From Haliotis asinina (lineage: Eukaryota > Mollusca > Gastropoda > Lepetellida > Haliotidae): a stretch of DNA of 64,000 nt. Positions 34,786 through 46,339 of the stretch are shown here, in pieces (position 1 is the first letter of the stretch; the number at the start of each line of letters is the position of its first letter). A program made the position numbers and the translations under genes. The notes below the pieces were generated by a model, which was given only the letters and a program-made list of their open reading frames with translations, made no database searches and was not told where the DNA came from. The stretch spans positions 2,427,978 to 2,491,977 of the forward strand of contig NC_090290.1 in NCBI RefSeq assembly GCF_037392515.1, in the 5' to 3' direction.

Positions 34786-35524
34786 CTCCCTAAAAAAAAA
34801 CCCGCATCATTTAGTTTGAATTTAGAATTTTCTTTCTATTGATGTAGGCGAAATGTCCCGAGAATCGTCCATGGATTTGTAATTTCGTATGTGTATTTGT
34901 ATCAAAACATTGCATTCAAACGCACCCACCCTGCACAATGCCTAATTAAAGGCATGATTTTGTTTTTGTGCATGTATTGTCACCGAGAGCAAAATGTGCA
35001 TGAAATGCACGTGAAAAGTGGGATGCATATCGCGTCGCTGATGGGTATGAAAAGTCAACCCCTGTCTCTCCTTCATTCACCTTTTCCGCCACGTTCAAAA
35101 TGCCGAGACTAAGCCATGCAAGCCGAAACATCGCCATAGGACAATCCCAGCATGCCGTCGTCCGCCGTATAGGAGTCCATCAGAGCACAATTTCTCGTCT
35201 CTGGGAGAGATGGCGCCAACAGAACTCCGTCGAAGGTAGACCAAGGGGCGGACGTCCTAGAGTGACCAACAGAGCCCAAGATCGGTACATCCGGGTACAT
35301 CGATTACGTCATCGTATTGCTACAGCAACCAGTACCGCCATGAACATACCCGGATTACGCCGAGATTCTGCTCAGACTGTCAGGATCAGGCTTCGAGAAG
35401 CAAGTCTAAGAGCACGAAGACCCTATTTGGGTCCTGTCCTACGTCAACGTCATAGACAACGTCGAGTACAGTGGTGTAACAATGTGCAGAACTGGACCTT
35501 GGCAAACTGGCGTCGGATCTGGTT
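34786..35524 (+). mobile_element. Tc1-type DNA transposon, 3' part lost
   Basis: It begins CTCCCTAAAAAAAAACCCGC just after a TA within the LINE-A3 3' UTR, the expected Tc1/mariner target. It includes a 314-bp 5' region and the N-terminal transposase. It is cut at 35524 by LINE-A4, and its right end is not present. Confidence 0.82.
35100..35524 (+). pseudogene. Tc1-type transposase, DNA-binding part only
   Basis: The ATG at 35100 opens MPRLSHASRNIAIG, a paired-like helix-turn-helix (VVRRIGVHQSTISRLWERW), the AT-hook-like GRPRGGRPRVT, a second helix-turn-helix (RATATSTAMN-like region) and RRVQWCNNVQNWTLANWRRIW. The family continues with the first catalytic Asp a few residues later. The sequence is broken just before it by LINE-A4, so the whole DDE catalytic domain is missing. 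The frame is open to the break, which argues that the insertion was early relative to decay. Confidence 0.9.
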
Positions 35525-35582
35525 GGCACCCGTGGCGAGCCACCTCCTCGTGGTGGGTGCTGGGTAACGCGAAGAGCTCGCC
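35525..35582 (+). ncRNA. HDV-like ribozyme at the 5' end of LINE-A4 (best copy)
   Basis: P1 GGCACCC 35525-35531 pairs with GGGTGCT 35555-35561 (first pair G.U). P2 GGCGAGC 35534-35540 pairs with GCTCGCC 35576-35582. P3 ACC 35542-35544 pairs with GGT 35552-35554. L3 is TCCTCGT 35545-35551. The joining region GGGTAACGCGAAGA contains GG for P1.1 and the C-G-A-A of the CNRA consensus (C at 35570). No P4 hairpin is present, a variant known to be tolerated in this fold. Cleavage before 35525 would release the exact 5' end of the element. Confidence 0.9.
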
Positions 35583-35699
35583 GACACCCCCGTTGTGGAC
35601 CCGGGGGGATATCTGGTCCACCAACCCGTTTGCCGTGGGTTGCGGCCCTGTGTCGGTGGAGGACGGGACTCTAGGGGTTGAGCCACTTGCGTTTAGCAC

Positions 35700-36979
35700 T
35701 GTCCTTGTGATACTCCGTGGTGGGTGGGGAGCTCAGATGATGAACTCTATGGCTTACGAACTTGATACTGATCCTGTTGAAACTGACCACAGACTGCCCA
35801 ACTCAATTGATTACTGGCCACGTTTTCTTGTTGTTGAGACTATTGACAAGACCCTTTAATGTTGAATCCTTTTGTCGTAGCTAAAGGAATACAAGTCATC
35901 GCTGGTGATGTTAAAAACATTAGGCGATTACTTTCCGGTGGACTTCTGGTTGAGTGTGCAAAAAGGCAGGAAGCCACCAAACTTATGAGCACAAAATCTT
36001 TTGTCGGCATTCCAGTTACGATTTCGGCTCACAAAACACTTAACACGAGCAAAGGAATTGTCAGGGACCGTGAACGTTTGTTTGCTGACATGTCAGAACT
36101 TGACATCGCCTCAGAGATGAAGGAGCAAGGTGTCTTTTTTGTCAAACGTTTTACAACCGTAGAAATGATGCTACTGTCAACACAAACACATATTTGTTTT
36201 CTTTCTCTTCTCCAAATGTTCCAAAATCACTAAAAGCAGGATACTGTAACATCAACGTTGAAATGTACATTCCAAACCCTCTTCGATGTTTCAAATGCCA
36301 AAAGTTCGGTCATGGGGTTAATAACTGCACATTGTCTGTTGTTTGTGCACACTGTGGTGAAAAGACACATACAACAGAAGATTGTGACAGTAACGTTAAG
36401 AAATGTACAAACTGCACTGGTGCCCATTCATCCTTTTCCTGTCTGGAATGTCCTGTCTGGAAGTATCACATGGAGATCAACAAACTAAAATTCCCCCGAA
36501 ACATTAGTTTTGCAGATGCAAAAAAGCTGGTCCAAAGTTCTGAACCTAAAGAAAGCTATGCTTCTATAACTAAAACACCGTCGGAAGCAAGTATAACAAA
36601 ATCAACCACAAGCTGTCAAACTGACTTGACGTGGATGACATCTGAGGCTCCTCTGATTACTTCACCTGCAATATCTACCCAAACGCCAGAGTCACATACG
36701 TCTCAAATCCAATCAGTAACATCCTCTGATCATGACTCATCTTCTCAGTCAACTCCAAAATCTTCGGAAACCGTTAAAACTAAACCTAAAAGGCCAGATC
36801 CTTTGACAAAACTAAGCGGCAGGGCCCCGAAAGGGTCACAAAACAAAATTCAGTTGTTTAATAAATATGGGTCACTTGAAGACATGGACGTTTCTGAAAA
36901 CGTCCATTCTTGGGCACATAGCTTGTCGCCCTCCAAAAGAGTGCGGGGTAGATCCCCAATAAATCCCCCTAAAAGATAG
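35700..36979 (+). pseudogene. LINE-A4 ORF1 (gag-like, CCHC), two frameshifts
   Basis: Frames: about 35700-35859 (MAYELDTDPVETDHRLPNSI, PRFLVVETIDKTL), 35859-36233 (VVAKGIQVIAGDVKNIRRLL, GIPVTISAHKTLNTSKGIV) and 36194-36979. The last carries CFKCQKFGHGVNNC, CAHCGEKTHTTEDC and CTNCTGAHSSFSCLECP (three zinc knuckles), a Ser/Thr-rich spacer and the basic end SPSKRVRGRSPINPPKR. Shifts lie near 35855 and 36160. Confidence 0.9.
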
Positions 36980-36994
36980 TTTATTCCAATAATA

Positions 36995-39986
36995 TTCTAC
37001 AGTGGAACTGCAGAGGATTGAGGCCTAATTTACATGAATTACAGCTATTAGTCCAAGATTTTACACCTTCAGCCATATGTCTCCAAGAGACATATTTAAA
37101 ACAAACAGATACATTTGACCTTCGTCATTTTAATGCATATCATTGTTTTTCACCTACGGGTGATAGGGCCACTTGAGGATCATCCATTCTAGTCTGACAA
37201 AACGTTATTCAAAGCCCTGTTTCACTTAATACTAATATGCAGGCTGTTGCTGTGAGAATTACTTTACATGTAGCGTTTACGCCATGCTCTCTTTATATTT
37301 CGCCATCTTCGACGTTTGCTAAAACCGATCTCCAAGCTCTATATGACCAACTCCCGAAGCCCTGTATTGTAATGGGAGATTTAAATGGGCACAACCCACT
37401 CTGGGGTAGTGTATCTACAAACACTAAAGGTAAGTTGTTGGAGGACTTTTGTTCTGACAACGATTTATGTATTTATAATGATGACTCCAATACGTATTTA
37501 CATCCTGGTGCAGGGACCTATTCTGCTCTCGACTTGTCACTCACAAATTCAGAACTACTTAATGAATTCGAATGGTCAGTCCACGATGACCTCTGTGGAC
37601 GTGACCATTTTCCTACTATATTAAAAGCTGTAACTCTATCTGATGTTCCTCCTTCATCAAGACGAAATTTTAAAAAGGCTAACTGGGCTTTATATGAAAC
37701 ACTGTGTGCAGAAAAGCTTAAACATGAACGTTTTATTGACGTTCCTGATGCTATTAAATGTTTTTCTGATGAATTGAACTCCATAGCTGATGAGTGTATT
37801 CCAAAGTCCTCTGCAGTTCCATACATAAGAAAACCATGGTTCAACGATGACTGCAAGCAAGCTAGGAAGGCAAGGAAAAAAGCAGAACATTACTTCCGTC
37901 GCCATCCTATGGTGCATAATTTAAATAAATTTAAAATTTTAAATGCTAAAGCATGGCGTAGATTTAAACAGAACAAACGCCAGTCTTGGCAAAATTATGT
38001 ATATAAAATAAATTCTCGGACATCTATGTCCAAGGTAGGGAACATGGTCCAGAAAATTAAAGGTAAAGGTACTAAATCTAGTGTCAGTCATCTTAAACAT
38101 GGAGATCAAGTACTTACCGATAAATCAGATATAGCAAATAAACTGGGTGAAACCCTTGCTAAACACTCTTCCTCTTCTAATTATTTACCTAAATTCCAGC
38201 AGTATCAAAAACAACAAGAAAATAAAACTATTAATTTCAACTCAGATAATGGGGAAGATTATAATGAAACTTTTTCTATTCATGAACTCCATACTGCTCT
38301 TGATCAAGCTCATGATACTGCTATAGGAGCTGATAACAAACATTATCAACTCCTGAAGCACTTACCAGTATCCTGCCTAGAAACTCTCCTAAATATTTTG
38401 ATCATATGTGGACATCGGGTAGCTTTCCTCCATCATGGTGTGACGCCATTGTAGTACCAATACCTAAACCTGGACGTGATCATACCGATCCATCCAATTA
38501 TCGGCCGATTTCGTTAACTGTGTTTGCAAGACCATGGAACGCATGATAAATAATCGACTTGTTTGGTACTTGGAAACAAATAACCTTATAACTGATATAC
38601 AGTGTGAAAAACAGAAGTACTGTCGATCACGTAGTGCGTTTAGAATCATTTGTTAAAAATGCACTAATTAATAAACAACATGCTGTGTCTATCTTTTTTG
38701 ATCTCGAAAAGGCATATGACACAACCTGGAAATATGTATTTTAAAAGACGTGTAAACATGACTTCGGCTTGCGAGGTCGTTTACCTCAATTTATAGCCAA
38801 CTTTTTAAATAACAGACAGTTTCAAGTTCGAGTGGGTTCTACCCTGTCTGATCATTACAATCAGGATCAGGGTGTTCCACAAGGCAGTATTTTGTCTGTC
38901 ACACTTTTTAGCATTTTAGTGTGAAAATATGCATACTATTGAACGGCAACTGCAGCTTTGTTTAAACAAAATAAATAAATGGTGTCTTGAAATATATGGT
39001 GGCTTTGAATTTTCTAAATCCAAAACTAATTATATACATTTTTGCAGAAAATATAAACCACATAAGGACCTTGAACTATCTCTAGATGGCACTCCCATCA
39101 AAGTTGTAAAGGAAGCCAAGTTCTTGGGCCTAATCTTTGACTCCCATTTAACGTTTCTGCCTCATATCAAGTCCCTTAAAACTAAATGCCTAAAGGCTCT
39201 TGACTTGTTGAAAGTTTTTTTTCCAACTCAAAGTGGGGAGGGGATCAAGCAACCCTCTTACACCAGTATCGATCATTCGTACGTTCGAAACTCGATTATG
39301 GCTCCATCGTATATGGTGGAGCCTGCAACAGCAACCTTAAACTTCTTGATTCTGTCCACCATCAAGGCTGAAGACTTTGTCTTGGGTCTTTCAGAACTTC
39401 ACCTATTGATAGTCTCTACGTTGAGGCCGATGAACCATCTCTCACTCAACGTCATATACAATACATTACTAAAATATATTCTAATGAATGTTGTGTGTTC
39501 AATCCCCTTTATGAGGATTTGTATAACAAAACGTCTTCTCTTGTTCCACCTCTTGGGCACAGAATTAAACCATTTATTTCTTCTGCAGGTATTGAGCGGG
39601 AAAGTATATCGCCCTCCCGTCTTCTTTCTTCTCCTCCTTGGCAATTGGTTAGGCCACAAGTCGACCTAACATTAACATCATTTAAAAAATCAGAAACAAA
39701 TGACTTACAATATAAACAATAATATCATCAATTAAAACAATATAAACAAGAATATCATCAATTAAAACATATATATAGCAATTACAAACCCTTATTTACA
39801 GATGGGTCCAAGGACGGTGGCGCTGTGGCTTGTGCCACTGTCAGTGGATCCAGAACAATATCTTCTAGATTACCAGATAATAGCTCTATTTTTACAGCAG
39901 AAGCTAACGCCATATTAACAGCTCTTAAATATATTCAAAGACACCCTAAACAAAAACAATATATAATCTATTCCGATTCTCTTTCT
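36995..39986 (+). pseudogene. LINE-A4 ORF2 (endonuclease, RT, partial RNase H)
   Basis: The endonuclease starts near 37003 (ILQWNCRGLRPNLHELQL, CLQETYLKQTDTF). Two nonsense codons follow near 37173 and 37197. The long frame 37237-38454 then carries MGDLNGHNPLWGS, CGRDHFPTIL and the RT N-terminus (IRKPWFNDDCKQARKARKKA). RT continues in shifted frames to QGVPQGSILSVTLFSI, where about 90 bp including the catalytic FVDD box are deleted near 38920. RT end and linker run to 39720, RNase H start (FTDGSKDGGAVACATV) at about 39797. Confidence 0.9.
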
Positions 39987-39987
39987 A

Positions 39988-41673
39988 GTATATCTAGTGT
40001 GGCCAATACGACATCGTCGTAAAATAACCTCTTCAAGTCTGGACTGACAACAGAAGTGGGTATAACCAATGTAAGGTTTTATCTCATGTAATATATTGAT
40101 ACCCACTTGGGTGTCCCACGTCTTTTGCATCAGATCACGGATATAAGATCTAATGGTGGCTTTGTAATCAGTATAAGGAACAAGAAGTGGTGTCACAGAT
40201 TTGTTGAGTGATGCTTTAGCAGCAAGGTCAGCCAATGAGTTCCCAGAAATGCCCACGTGGCTGGGTAACCAACCAAAGACGATGTCGCACTGGCCAATAG
40301 CAAGACCATGATACAATTCGATAATTTCTATTAAAAGTAGATGTTTAGATAATAAGTTTTTGATAGACTGAAGACAAGAAAGAGATTCGGAATTGATTAT
40401 GTATTGTTTATGTTTAGGATGTTTCTGAAATAGAGCCGTTAACATGGCGTTAGCTTCAGCTGTGAAAATTGAGCTATTATCCGGTAATCTAGAAGACATT
40501 GGACCCATCTGTGTATATAGGTTTATAGTTACTATATTTACTTTTTAATTGATGATATTCTTGTTTATATTGTAATTCATTAGTTTCTGATTTGTTTTAA
40601 AAAATGCAGTTAATGTTAGGTCAATTTGTGGCCTACCCAACTGCCAAGGAAGATAAGAAAGAAGATGGGAAGGAGCCATATTTTCCAGCCCAATGTAGGC
40701 TCCACCATATACGATGGAGCCATAATCAAGTTGTGAACGGACCAGTGATCGATATAGCTATAGGTGTAAGAGGGTCGCTTGATCCCCTCTCCACTTTGAG
40801 TTGGAAACAACTATCAACAAGTCAAGAATCTTCAAGCATCTTTTTCAAGGGACTTGATATGAGGCAGAAATGTTAAGAGGAAGTCAAACATTAGGCCCAA
40901 GGCCTCCTTTACAACTTTGATGTTTAGAGATAGTTCTGGGTCCTTATGTGACAGATTTTCTGCAAAAATGTATACAATTAGTTTTGGACTGATAAAATTT
41001 AAAGCCGTTTTCAAAACACCATTTATTTATTTTGTTTAAACACAGCTGCAGTTGCCGTTCAAAAGTATGCATATTTTTACCACGAAAAGAAATATTAAAA
41101 TCATCCACAAATAACGATCCATCAATTGAATCGTTTAAAACTTTTGAAAAACTACTTATCGTTATACTGAAACGTGTGACAGACAAAATACTGCCTTGTT
41201 ATTTAAAAAGTTGGCTATGACGTCAGGCAAACGATCTCGCAAACCGAAATCATGAAAATCCCCTAAAATGCCAGGTTGTGCCATATGCTTTTTCCAGAGC
41301 AAAAAAGATAGACACAGCGTGTTGTTTATTAATCAGCGCCTTTTTATACAAATGATTCCAACCACACTAAGTTGTCGACAGTACTTCTGTTTTTACGGAA
41401 ACCACATTGTATATCTGTTATAAGGTTATTTGTTTCCAAGTACCAAACAAGTCGATTATTTATCATGCGTTCCATGGTCTTGCAAAAACAACTATTTAAT
41501 GAAATTGTTCGATAATTCGATGGATCCGTATAATCACGTCCAGGTGTAGGTATTGGTACTACTATAGCGTCACCCCATGAAGTAGGTAATTTTCCTGAAG
41601 TCCAAATGTCATCAACAATACAAGATTCACATAAGTGCTTCTGTTGTGTGTGTTTTCTCACCACAGTGAACAC
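39988..41673 (-). pseudogene. LINE-A3 ORF2 remnant (RNase H and RT)
   Basis: RNase H pieces lie at 40508-39988 (NSESLSCLQS, GWLPSHVGISGNSLADLAAK). RT pieces lie at 41186-40830 (LFVDDFNISFRGKNMHT intact box) and 41673-41344 (VVPIPTPGRDYTDPSNYRTI). The copy has lost the endonuclease, the start of RNase H and a linker segment near 40695. Confidence 0.85.
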
Positions 41674-42160
41674 ACACGACAGACAATGTGCTAGTAGTTA
41701 CACCGTGTCCATATTTCTAGCATTTAAAAGACCTGAACGGGTTGGGGATGTAAGTATAAACTTGAATGTTACAGTATCCTGCCTTCACTGATTTGGGCGC
41801 ATTTGGACATGAAGAAGTAAACAGATACGTATTGGTTTTGATGGTTTCATTGTTTTTCCGAGCTGAAAAGCGCTTGACATAAAGCACACCTTGATCCTTC
41901 ATTTCCGATACTATATCAAGGTCCGATATATCATCAAACAATCGATCCCGATCTCTAACGATACCTTTGCTTGTGTTCAACGTTTTATGTGCAGACACCG
42001 TGGCCGGAATGCCCACGAAAGATTCAACGTTCATCAGGTGGGTTGATTGTTGTTTGTTACCTACACTCAATTAACAGCGCACCTGAACGTAAGCGTCTAA
42101 TGTTTTTAACATCCCGAGCAATACCTTGAACACCCTTGGATACAGCAAAGGGGTTTATCA
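41640..42160 (-). pseudogene. LINE-A3 ORF1 remnant
   Basis: The frame at 42070-41717 carries STHLMNVESFVGIPATVSAH and RDRDRLFDDISDLDI. It then runs to the first zinc-knuckle Cys (FRSFKC) and joins an RT segment directly at about 41640. A deletion of roughly 2.5 kb lies there. Confidence 0.82.
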
Positions 42161-42643
42161 TCCGAGCTCCCCACCCACCACGGAGTATCACAAGGACAAT
42201 GCTAAAGCAAGCGGGCCTCCAGCTTGCAGCACCAAGGACACCCGGATGATATACTCCAGCAGAAGAATTAAAAGATCAATAATTCCAATAGATTGGCTCA
42301 TGAGCCACCGCTTTCTGGACATCGGACTCGAGGCAAAATACTTTTATGATATGTTAGAACATAAAAAAAACCAAAATGGTTAAAATTGTTCTATACCTTT
42401 GTCAGTTGTCAAAAGTAATTTCCGTGCACAGGGCATGTTGTGACCAGCCGATTGCTAGAATCGGGCCGATTTTTTCACCCGTCTAGGTGAAGTAAGGGCC
42501 AAAGTGATGTGTTGAGCAAAAGAAACAATGTTCAAGCTCCCATTGCCCTCAACCACCAGCCTACCGTCCTCCACCGACGTGGGACGCAACCCATGGCAAA
42601 CAGGTTGCCCAATTTGATCGCCTCTTCTTTGGTCCACACGATA

Positions 42644-42701
42644 TAAGAGCACCTAGCGTTACCCAGCACCCACCACGAGGAGGTGGCTCTTCACGGGTAC
42701 C
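42644..42701 (-). ncRNA. HDV-like ribozyme at the 5' end of LINE-A3
   Basis: From 42701 on the minus strand: P1 GGTACCC with GGGTGCT (one T.G wobble), P2 GAAGAGC with GCTCTTA (six pairs), P3 ACC/GGT, L3 TCCTCGT, and joining segment GGGTAACGCTAGGT. The P2 helix again differs from the other copies while keeping pairing. Confidence 0.83.
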
Positions 42702-42714
42702 ACAAGCTGTATTG

Positions 42715-42861
42715 GAAGATTATGTTTGGCTATAAAATCTTAGAAGTTCCCATACTTTTTGTTTGTTTATATTATCGAAATATAGTTTTAGAATCAAATC
42801 TTTTAAGATCTTGAAGAATGATGCATTGGCAATTATGTACCAGTAATTATGTAGCATGTCC
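42715..42861. other. No feature recognised
   Basis: AT-rich spacer right of the LINE-A3 duplication. Confidence 0.4.
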
Positions 42862-43250
42862 TTCTGCAGCCTATGCTTGCTGTAACGGGATCGGGTGGTC
42901 TCTGGCCTTGGGAATACATGCCATCGTATCCCAGATCCGTGAAGGTCCTGGGGTAGAATAGGCCTTCAGCAACCAATGCTTGCCTTGCGACTATGCTTGT
43001 CGTAAGAGGCGACTAACGGGATCGAGTGGTCAGGGTCGCTGACTTGGTTGACACATGTCATCGGTTGATCGCTGACTTGTCTTTTTCAGACTCGATTATT
43101 TACAGACCACCGCCATATAGATAGAATATTGCTGAGTGCGGCGTAAAGCTAAACTCACTCACTCATCGTATCCCAATTGCATAGAACAATATTCATATTG
43201 TTGATTCCTGGGTTCCGCACACACAGTTGGTATACGACTAAATGCGGCAT
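42862..43250 (+). mobile_element. Old SINE-A copy S6, split by SINE S5
   Basis: The left part, 42862-42933 (GCCTATGCTTGCTGTAACGG, GATCGGGTGGTC), and the right part, 43176-43250 (AATTGCATAGAACAATATTC to GCGGCATTAAACAAC), join across the 12-bp duplication made by S5. It is strongly diverged and has no (CACT) tail left. Confidence 0.7.
42934..43163 (+). mobile_element. SINE-A copy S5, nested in S6
   Basis: It begins GATCCGTGAAGGTCCTGGGG and ends with the GCGTAAAGCTAAACTCACTC tail. A 12-bp duplication CATCGTATCCCA lies at 42922-42933 and 43164-43175. It has internal deletions relative to S7. Confidence 0.93.
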
Positions 43251-44475
43251 TAAACAACAATCACTGCAACCTACCGATTTCCATTATGTTAAGGAATGCT
43301 GACGTTTCCCAGTGGGAAAATTTGTCTGATGAACTAAATTAATTTCCGTCAGTGTGATTACTACGTTACTCCCTATCTCTTTGGAATTAATTAGTTTCAC
43401 TTAGTTGCATGTACCATGAAAACCAAAACGAGATGGGACAGGCTGTCAACGTGGGTCTCATCACGTACTCATGTGACATTGCATTAAAAAAATTTCCCCA
43501 GATGTTTTCAGAACTTATGATTCGGATAATTTAGGGAGGTGCTATTTTTTTCTGTCATTCAAACACTTGTCACAAAAGCATATTTGAAAATTATGTAGAC
43601 GCCCAAGGTTGACCGACTGCTGATTTGATTTGTGTTCTGCACACGCGTCGAAAGTGACCATGGACCTCATTAGAGTCTGTTACCTGTCTTGGTGCTTGAA
43701 GGTTTGTCTCATTACTGGTTTACCTCGCCCAAGGACAAACAAGCTCCAAACCCCAAGGTCGTGTGCCAATAAGGAGACCCCCGCTTGCAGTATGTCCTTT
43801 AGTGTGTGTGGGGGGTGGGGGGGCCCAAGTCTATCCTTCTGTTTAACAGTAACACTAAACACAACTTATACTGGGCAGATATCGATATCCACCCTAACCA
43901 AAAAACTGATTCATTTGCAGTCCTGAACACTGTCATACGTGAATACAAAGGACATAGTCATTTCCCCGTTATGCAATATCGGCTAAGGGTTGTCCGTGAA
44001 GTTGTTTGAAAAGTCAATCCATCTTAAACAATTAAGATAAACTGAATGATTCAAAAGGACAAGTGGTGTTTTAACGACCAAAAACGACAAAAACAGAACA
44101 GACTATATAAACAGCACAAATCAGTCAATAATGATCGACTTTCCTACTGCATCATCTGAAGTCCTGAGACAAAGTCTATACTCGCCATCTCAGGAGCTAT
44201 CACTTGCTTCACGGAAGACAGTGCATGCTAGAGGCTAAAGCTTTAAGACCATAACAGAGTTGTTGGTGTACACAGATTATATACCACTGGAATACGATGA
44301 TAATACGATTATTTAATCACATGTCATGGTTTGCTTAAAGCATATACGAACATGGGTTGTGGTGTTTTTCTTAATCTTTGTGTAACTGCTTGCAGGGTAA
44401 TATCAAAATCTGAACGATCCGACATTTGTCATCGTGTCAGGCATTATCTTGTTGAAACTTGACGTTACGTCTCCC
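43251..44475. other. No gene recognised
   Basis: Contains a G-rich tract at about 43800-43825 (GTGTGTGGGGGGTGGGGGGG). A 98-aa plus frame at 43630-43926 has no recognisable domain. Confidence 0.4.
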
Positions 44476-45850
44476 TCTTTGAGTGAATAAGGGAGTTAAA
44501 ATTTAACGTCACATCGGCATTATTGCAGCCATATAGATAAGATAAATGCTGTAGATACACAATAAATACAAGAAGTTAAAGAACTAGTCATCGATGGATT
44601 GTAAATATGTACAGTATCACAAAAAGTTAAAGTTAGCTAGCATGTATTCTAGACATTTATTTAGATAATATGATGTAAAAGCGGGCTATTGACCGCCAAC
44701 ACCTGAAGGTAGATCACCATACAAGGGGTCATGGGGACTTACGGTGCCTCTGCTTCCTGCAACGACCCAAGCTGCATTCACACCATCCCTTCAGCCACTG
44801 AGGAATGGAGACAGATTTAGCCACAAATCAATATAACAATACTACAAATAAATGGATTGAAGATTACATTTTACTCCGAATGTTTTGGGACTAACGTATC
44901 CTGTCAGGAGGACAATAATTTTACGGTACTTCAACCTCTACTGCCACTAACAATTTAAGTTGCTGACTTAACTACCAATGATAAATGTACACCTATATAC
45001 AAAACATAGCCATCAAAATGTATCCATTAGCTCAATTTTCTATAATTAATACTGCTAAAAAGATTCTTAACTGTTTTTGCACTGAAATATATATCTATTG
45101 GGATGGAAAAATTAATACAGTCAAGCAGGACAGATTCTCTAATCACAAGGGATGCAAAATGGATGATCCTGACCTCTTGATAGGTATCCATGTGTGTACA
45201 TGCCGTAGCCAATTCGACATCGTGGCATGATCACGTTTTCAAATCTGGATCGACAACCCAAGCAGATGTAACCGATAGTTGGTATAATTTCATTTATCTA
45301 TGCCTAGTTGAATTTTCCAGTTCTCTTGCGTTAGATCACGGCTATACGATCTAATAACAGTTTTGTAATCGGAGTATGGAATATGAAGTGGCGTCACAGA
45401 TTTGTTAAGTGCGGCCAGTGTGTTACAAGATATTTTCAAATTGGCTTGGCAACCAACAGAGGACGATGCCCAGGCAAGATCATTATATAACTCATTTTTC
45501 GATTAAATGTTGATGTTTACAAGAAATGTATTTATAGTCCGAGGGCAGGAAAGAGAATATGAAAATATGATATTTTGTTTATATGTTGGAAGTCTAGCTA
45601 TATATTTGAGAGCTGTTAGTTTTGGCTTCTGCTGTGACAGTTTTCACTGGGTAATAAGAAGGATATTCTTTAGGAACCAATGACATACATGGACTCATCT
45701 GTAAATAAGGATTTAAATGAACTGGGCTAAGTGATTTATTTTTTCTTTGTACAGTAATTCATTAGTTTCTCATTATTTTTAGATGTTGTGTAAGGTCAGA
45801 ATGTGGCCTCACCAAGTGCCAAGGAGGAGACGGCAATGCCAAACGCCTGG
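44476..45850 (-). mobile_element. LINE-A5 (old copy), 3' half
   Basis: The degenerate tail GAGTGAATAAGGGAGTTAAA and the 3' UTR (ACGTCACATCGGCATTATTG) are followed by a heavily mutated RNase H region (reverse complement of LNKSVTPLHIP near 45380-45410). The linker ends near GTGCCAAGGAGGAGACGG. No intact frame is left. Confidence 0.8.
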
Positions 45851-46339
45851 CAGGCAGCTGACAACAATTGAATATGTTTCCTCGGATTACTCCGGTGAAA
45901 CTTAGATGAACATATATGCTATGATATGCAGAATTATCAACCCTTTTATAGAACCGTTTTGTGATCAACTATACGTTTTGTAAGTATATTTCTACTTGTG
46001 CTTTGGTTATTTCCTACAAATCAAGCTATAGTCCTTTTGTCTTCGTTATTTGGGATTAATCAACATCCCCGTGGAGCCAATACAATCAATGGACCATGGA
46101 CAGTGCTGAAGTGTGGGCTTACATAACCATTGTGTGAAGGCAAAAAAAAACCCATTTATCTTAAAGTGATGATCAACCGCATAACTTGGTGGCGAGAAAT
46201 GGATGCCAACTGAATTACTCCTAACACTACTACAGTACGGAATGTGTGTTTCCAAACCAGCACTGCATTTGGCTCGCGTAAGTCGTAGCAGGTGCATTTA
46301 TGTAATTAGTTTTCGACTTACACAAGCAGCACACCCCCC
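45851..46339. other. No feature recognised
   Basis: Unassigned sequence between the two LINE remnants. A run of 11 C lies at about 46336-46346. Confidence 0.35.

Larger units (their letters stand above)
35525..39986 (+). mobile_element. LINE-A4, nested in Tc1, 3' end lost
   Basis: It starts exactly at the G of GGCACCC, directly after Tc1 sequence ending TCGGATCTGGTT. It runs 5' to 3' through leader, ORF1, ORF2 and part of RNase H (ending IIYSDSLS). It then meets LINE-A3 in inverted orientation at 39987. The 3' UTR and tail are absent, so no duplication can be tested. Confidence 0.92.
34253..42701 (-). mobile_element. LINE-A3, split by Tc1 and LINE-A4
   Basis: The two halves of one minus-strand element are 34253-34785 (tail and 3' UTR) and 39988-42701 (RNase H remnant back to the 5' ribozyme). 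They belong together because a 13-bp duplication flanks the pair: ACGAGCTATATTG at 34240-34252 and ACAAGCTGTATTG at 42702-42714 (11/13). Between them lie a Tc1 element and, inside that, LINE-A4. About 200 bp of the LINE at the junction are missing. Further internal deletions remove most of the endonuclease and part of the RT. Confidence 0.88.

Noticed and set aside
34786..35524. Intact Tc1 transposon
   Set aside because: The right inverted repeat and the whole catalytic domain are missing.
35525..42701. Reading the LINE-A4/LINE-A3 inverted pair as one twin-primed insertion or as an assembly palindrome
   Set aside because: Both outer ends are 5' ribozyme ends or the A3 duplication, the arms differ in deletions, and the 13-bp duplication plus the Tc1 left end give a simpler nested explanation.
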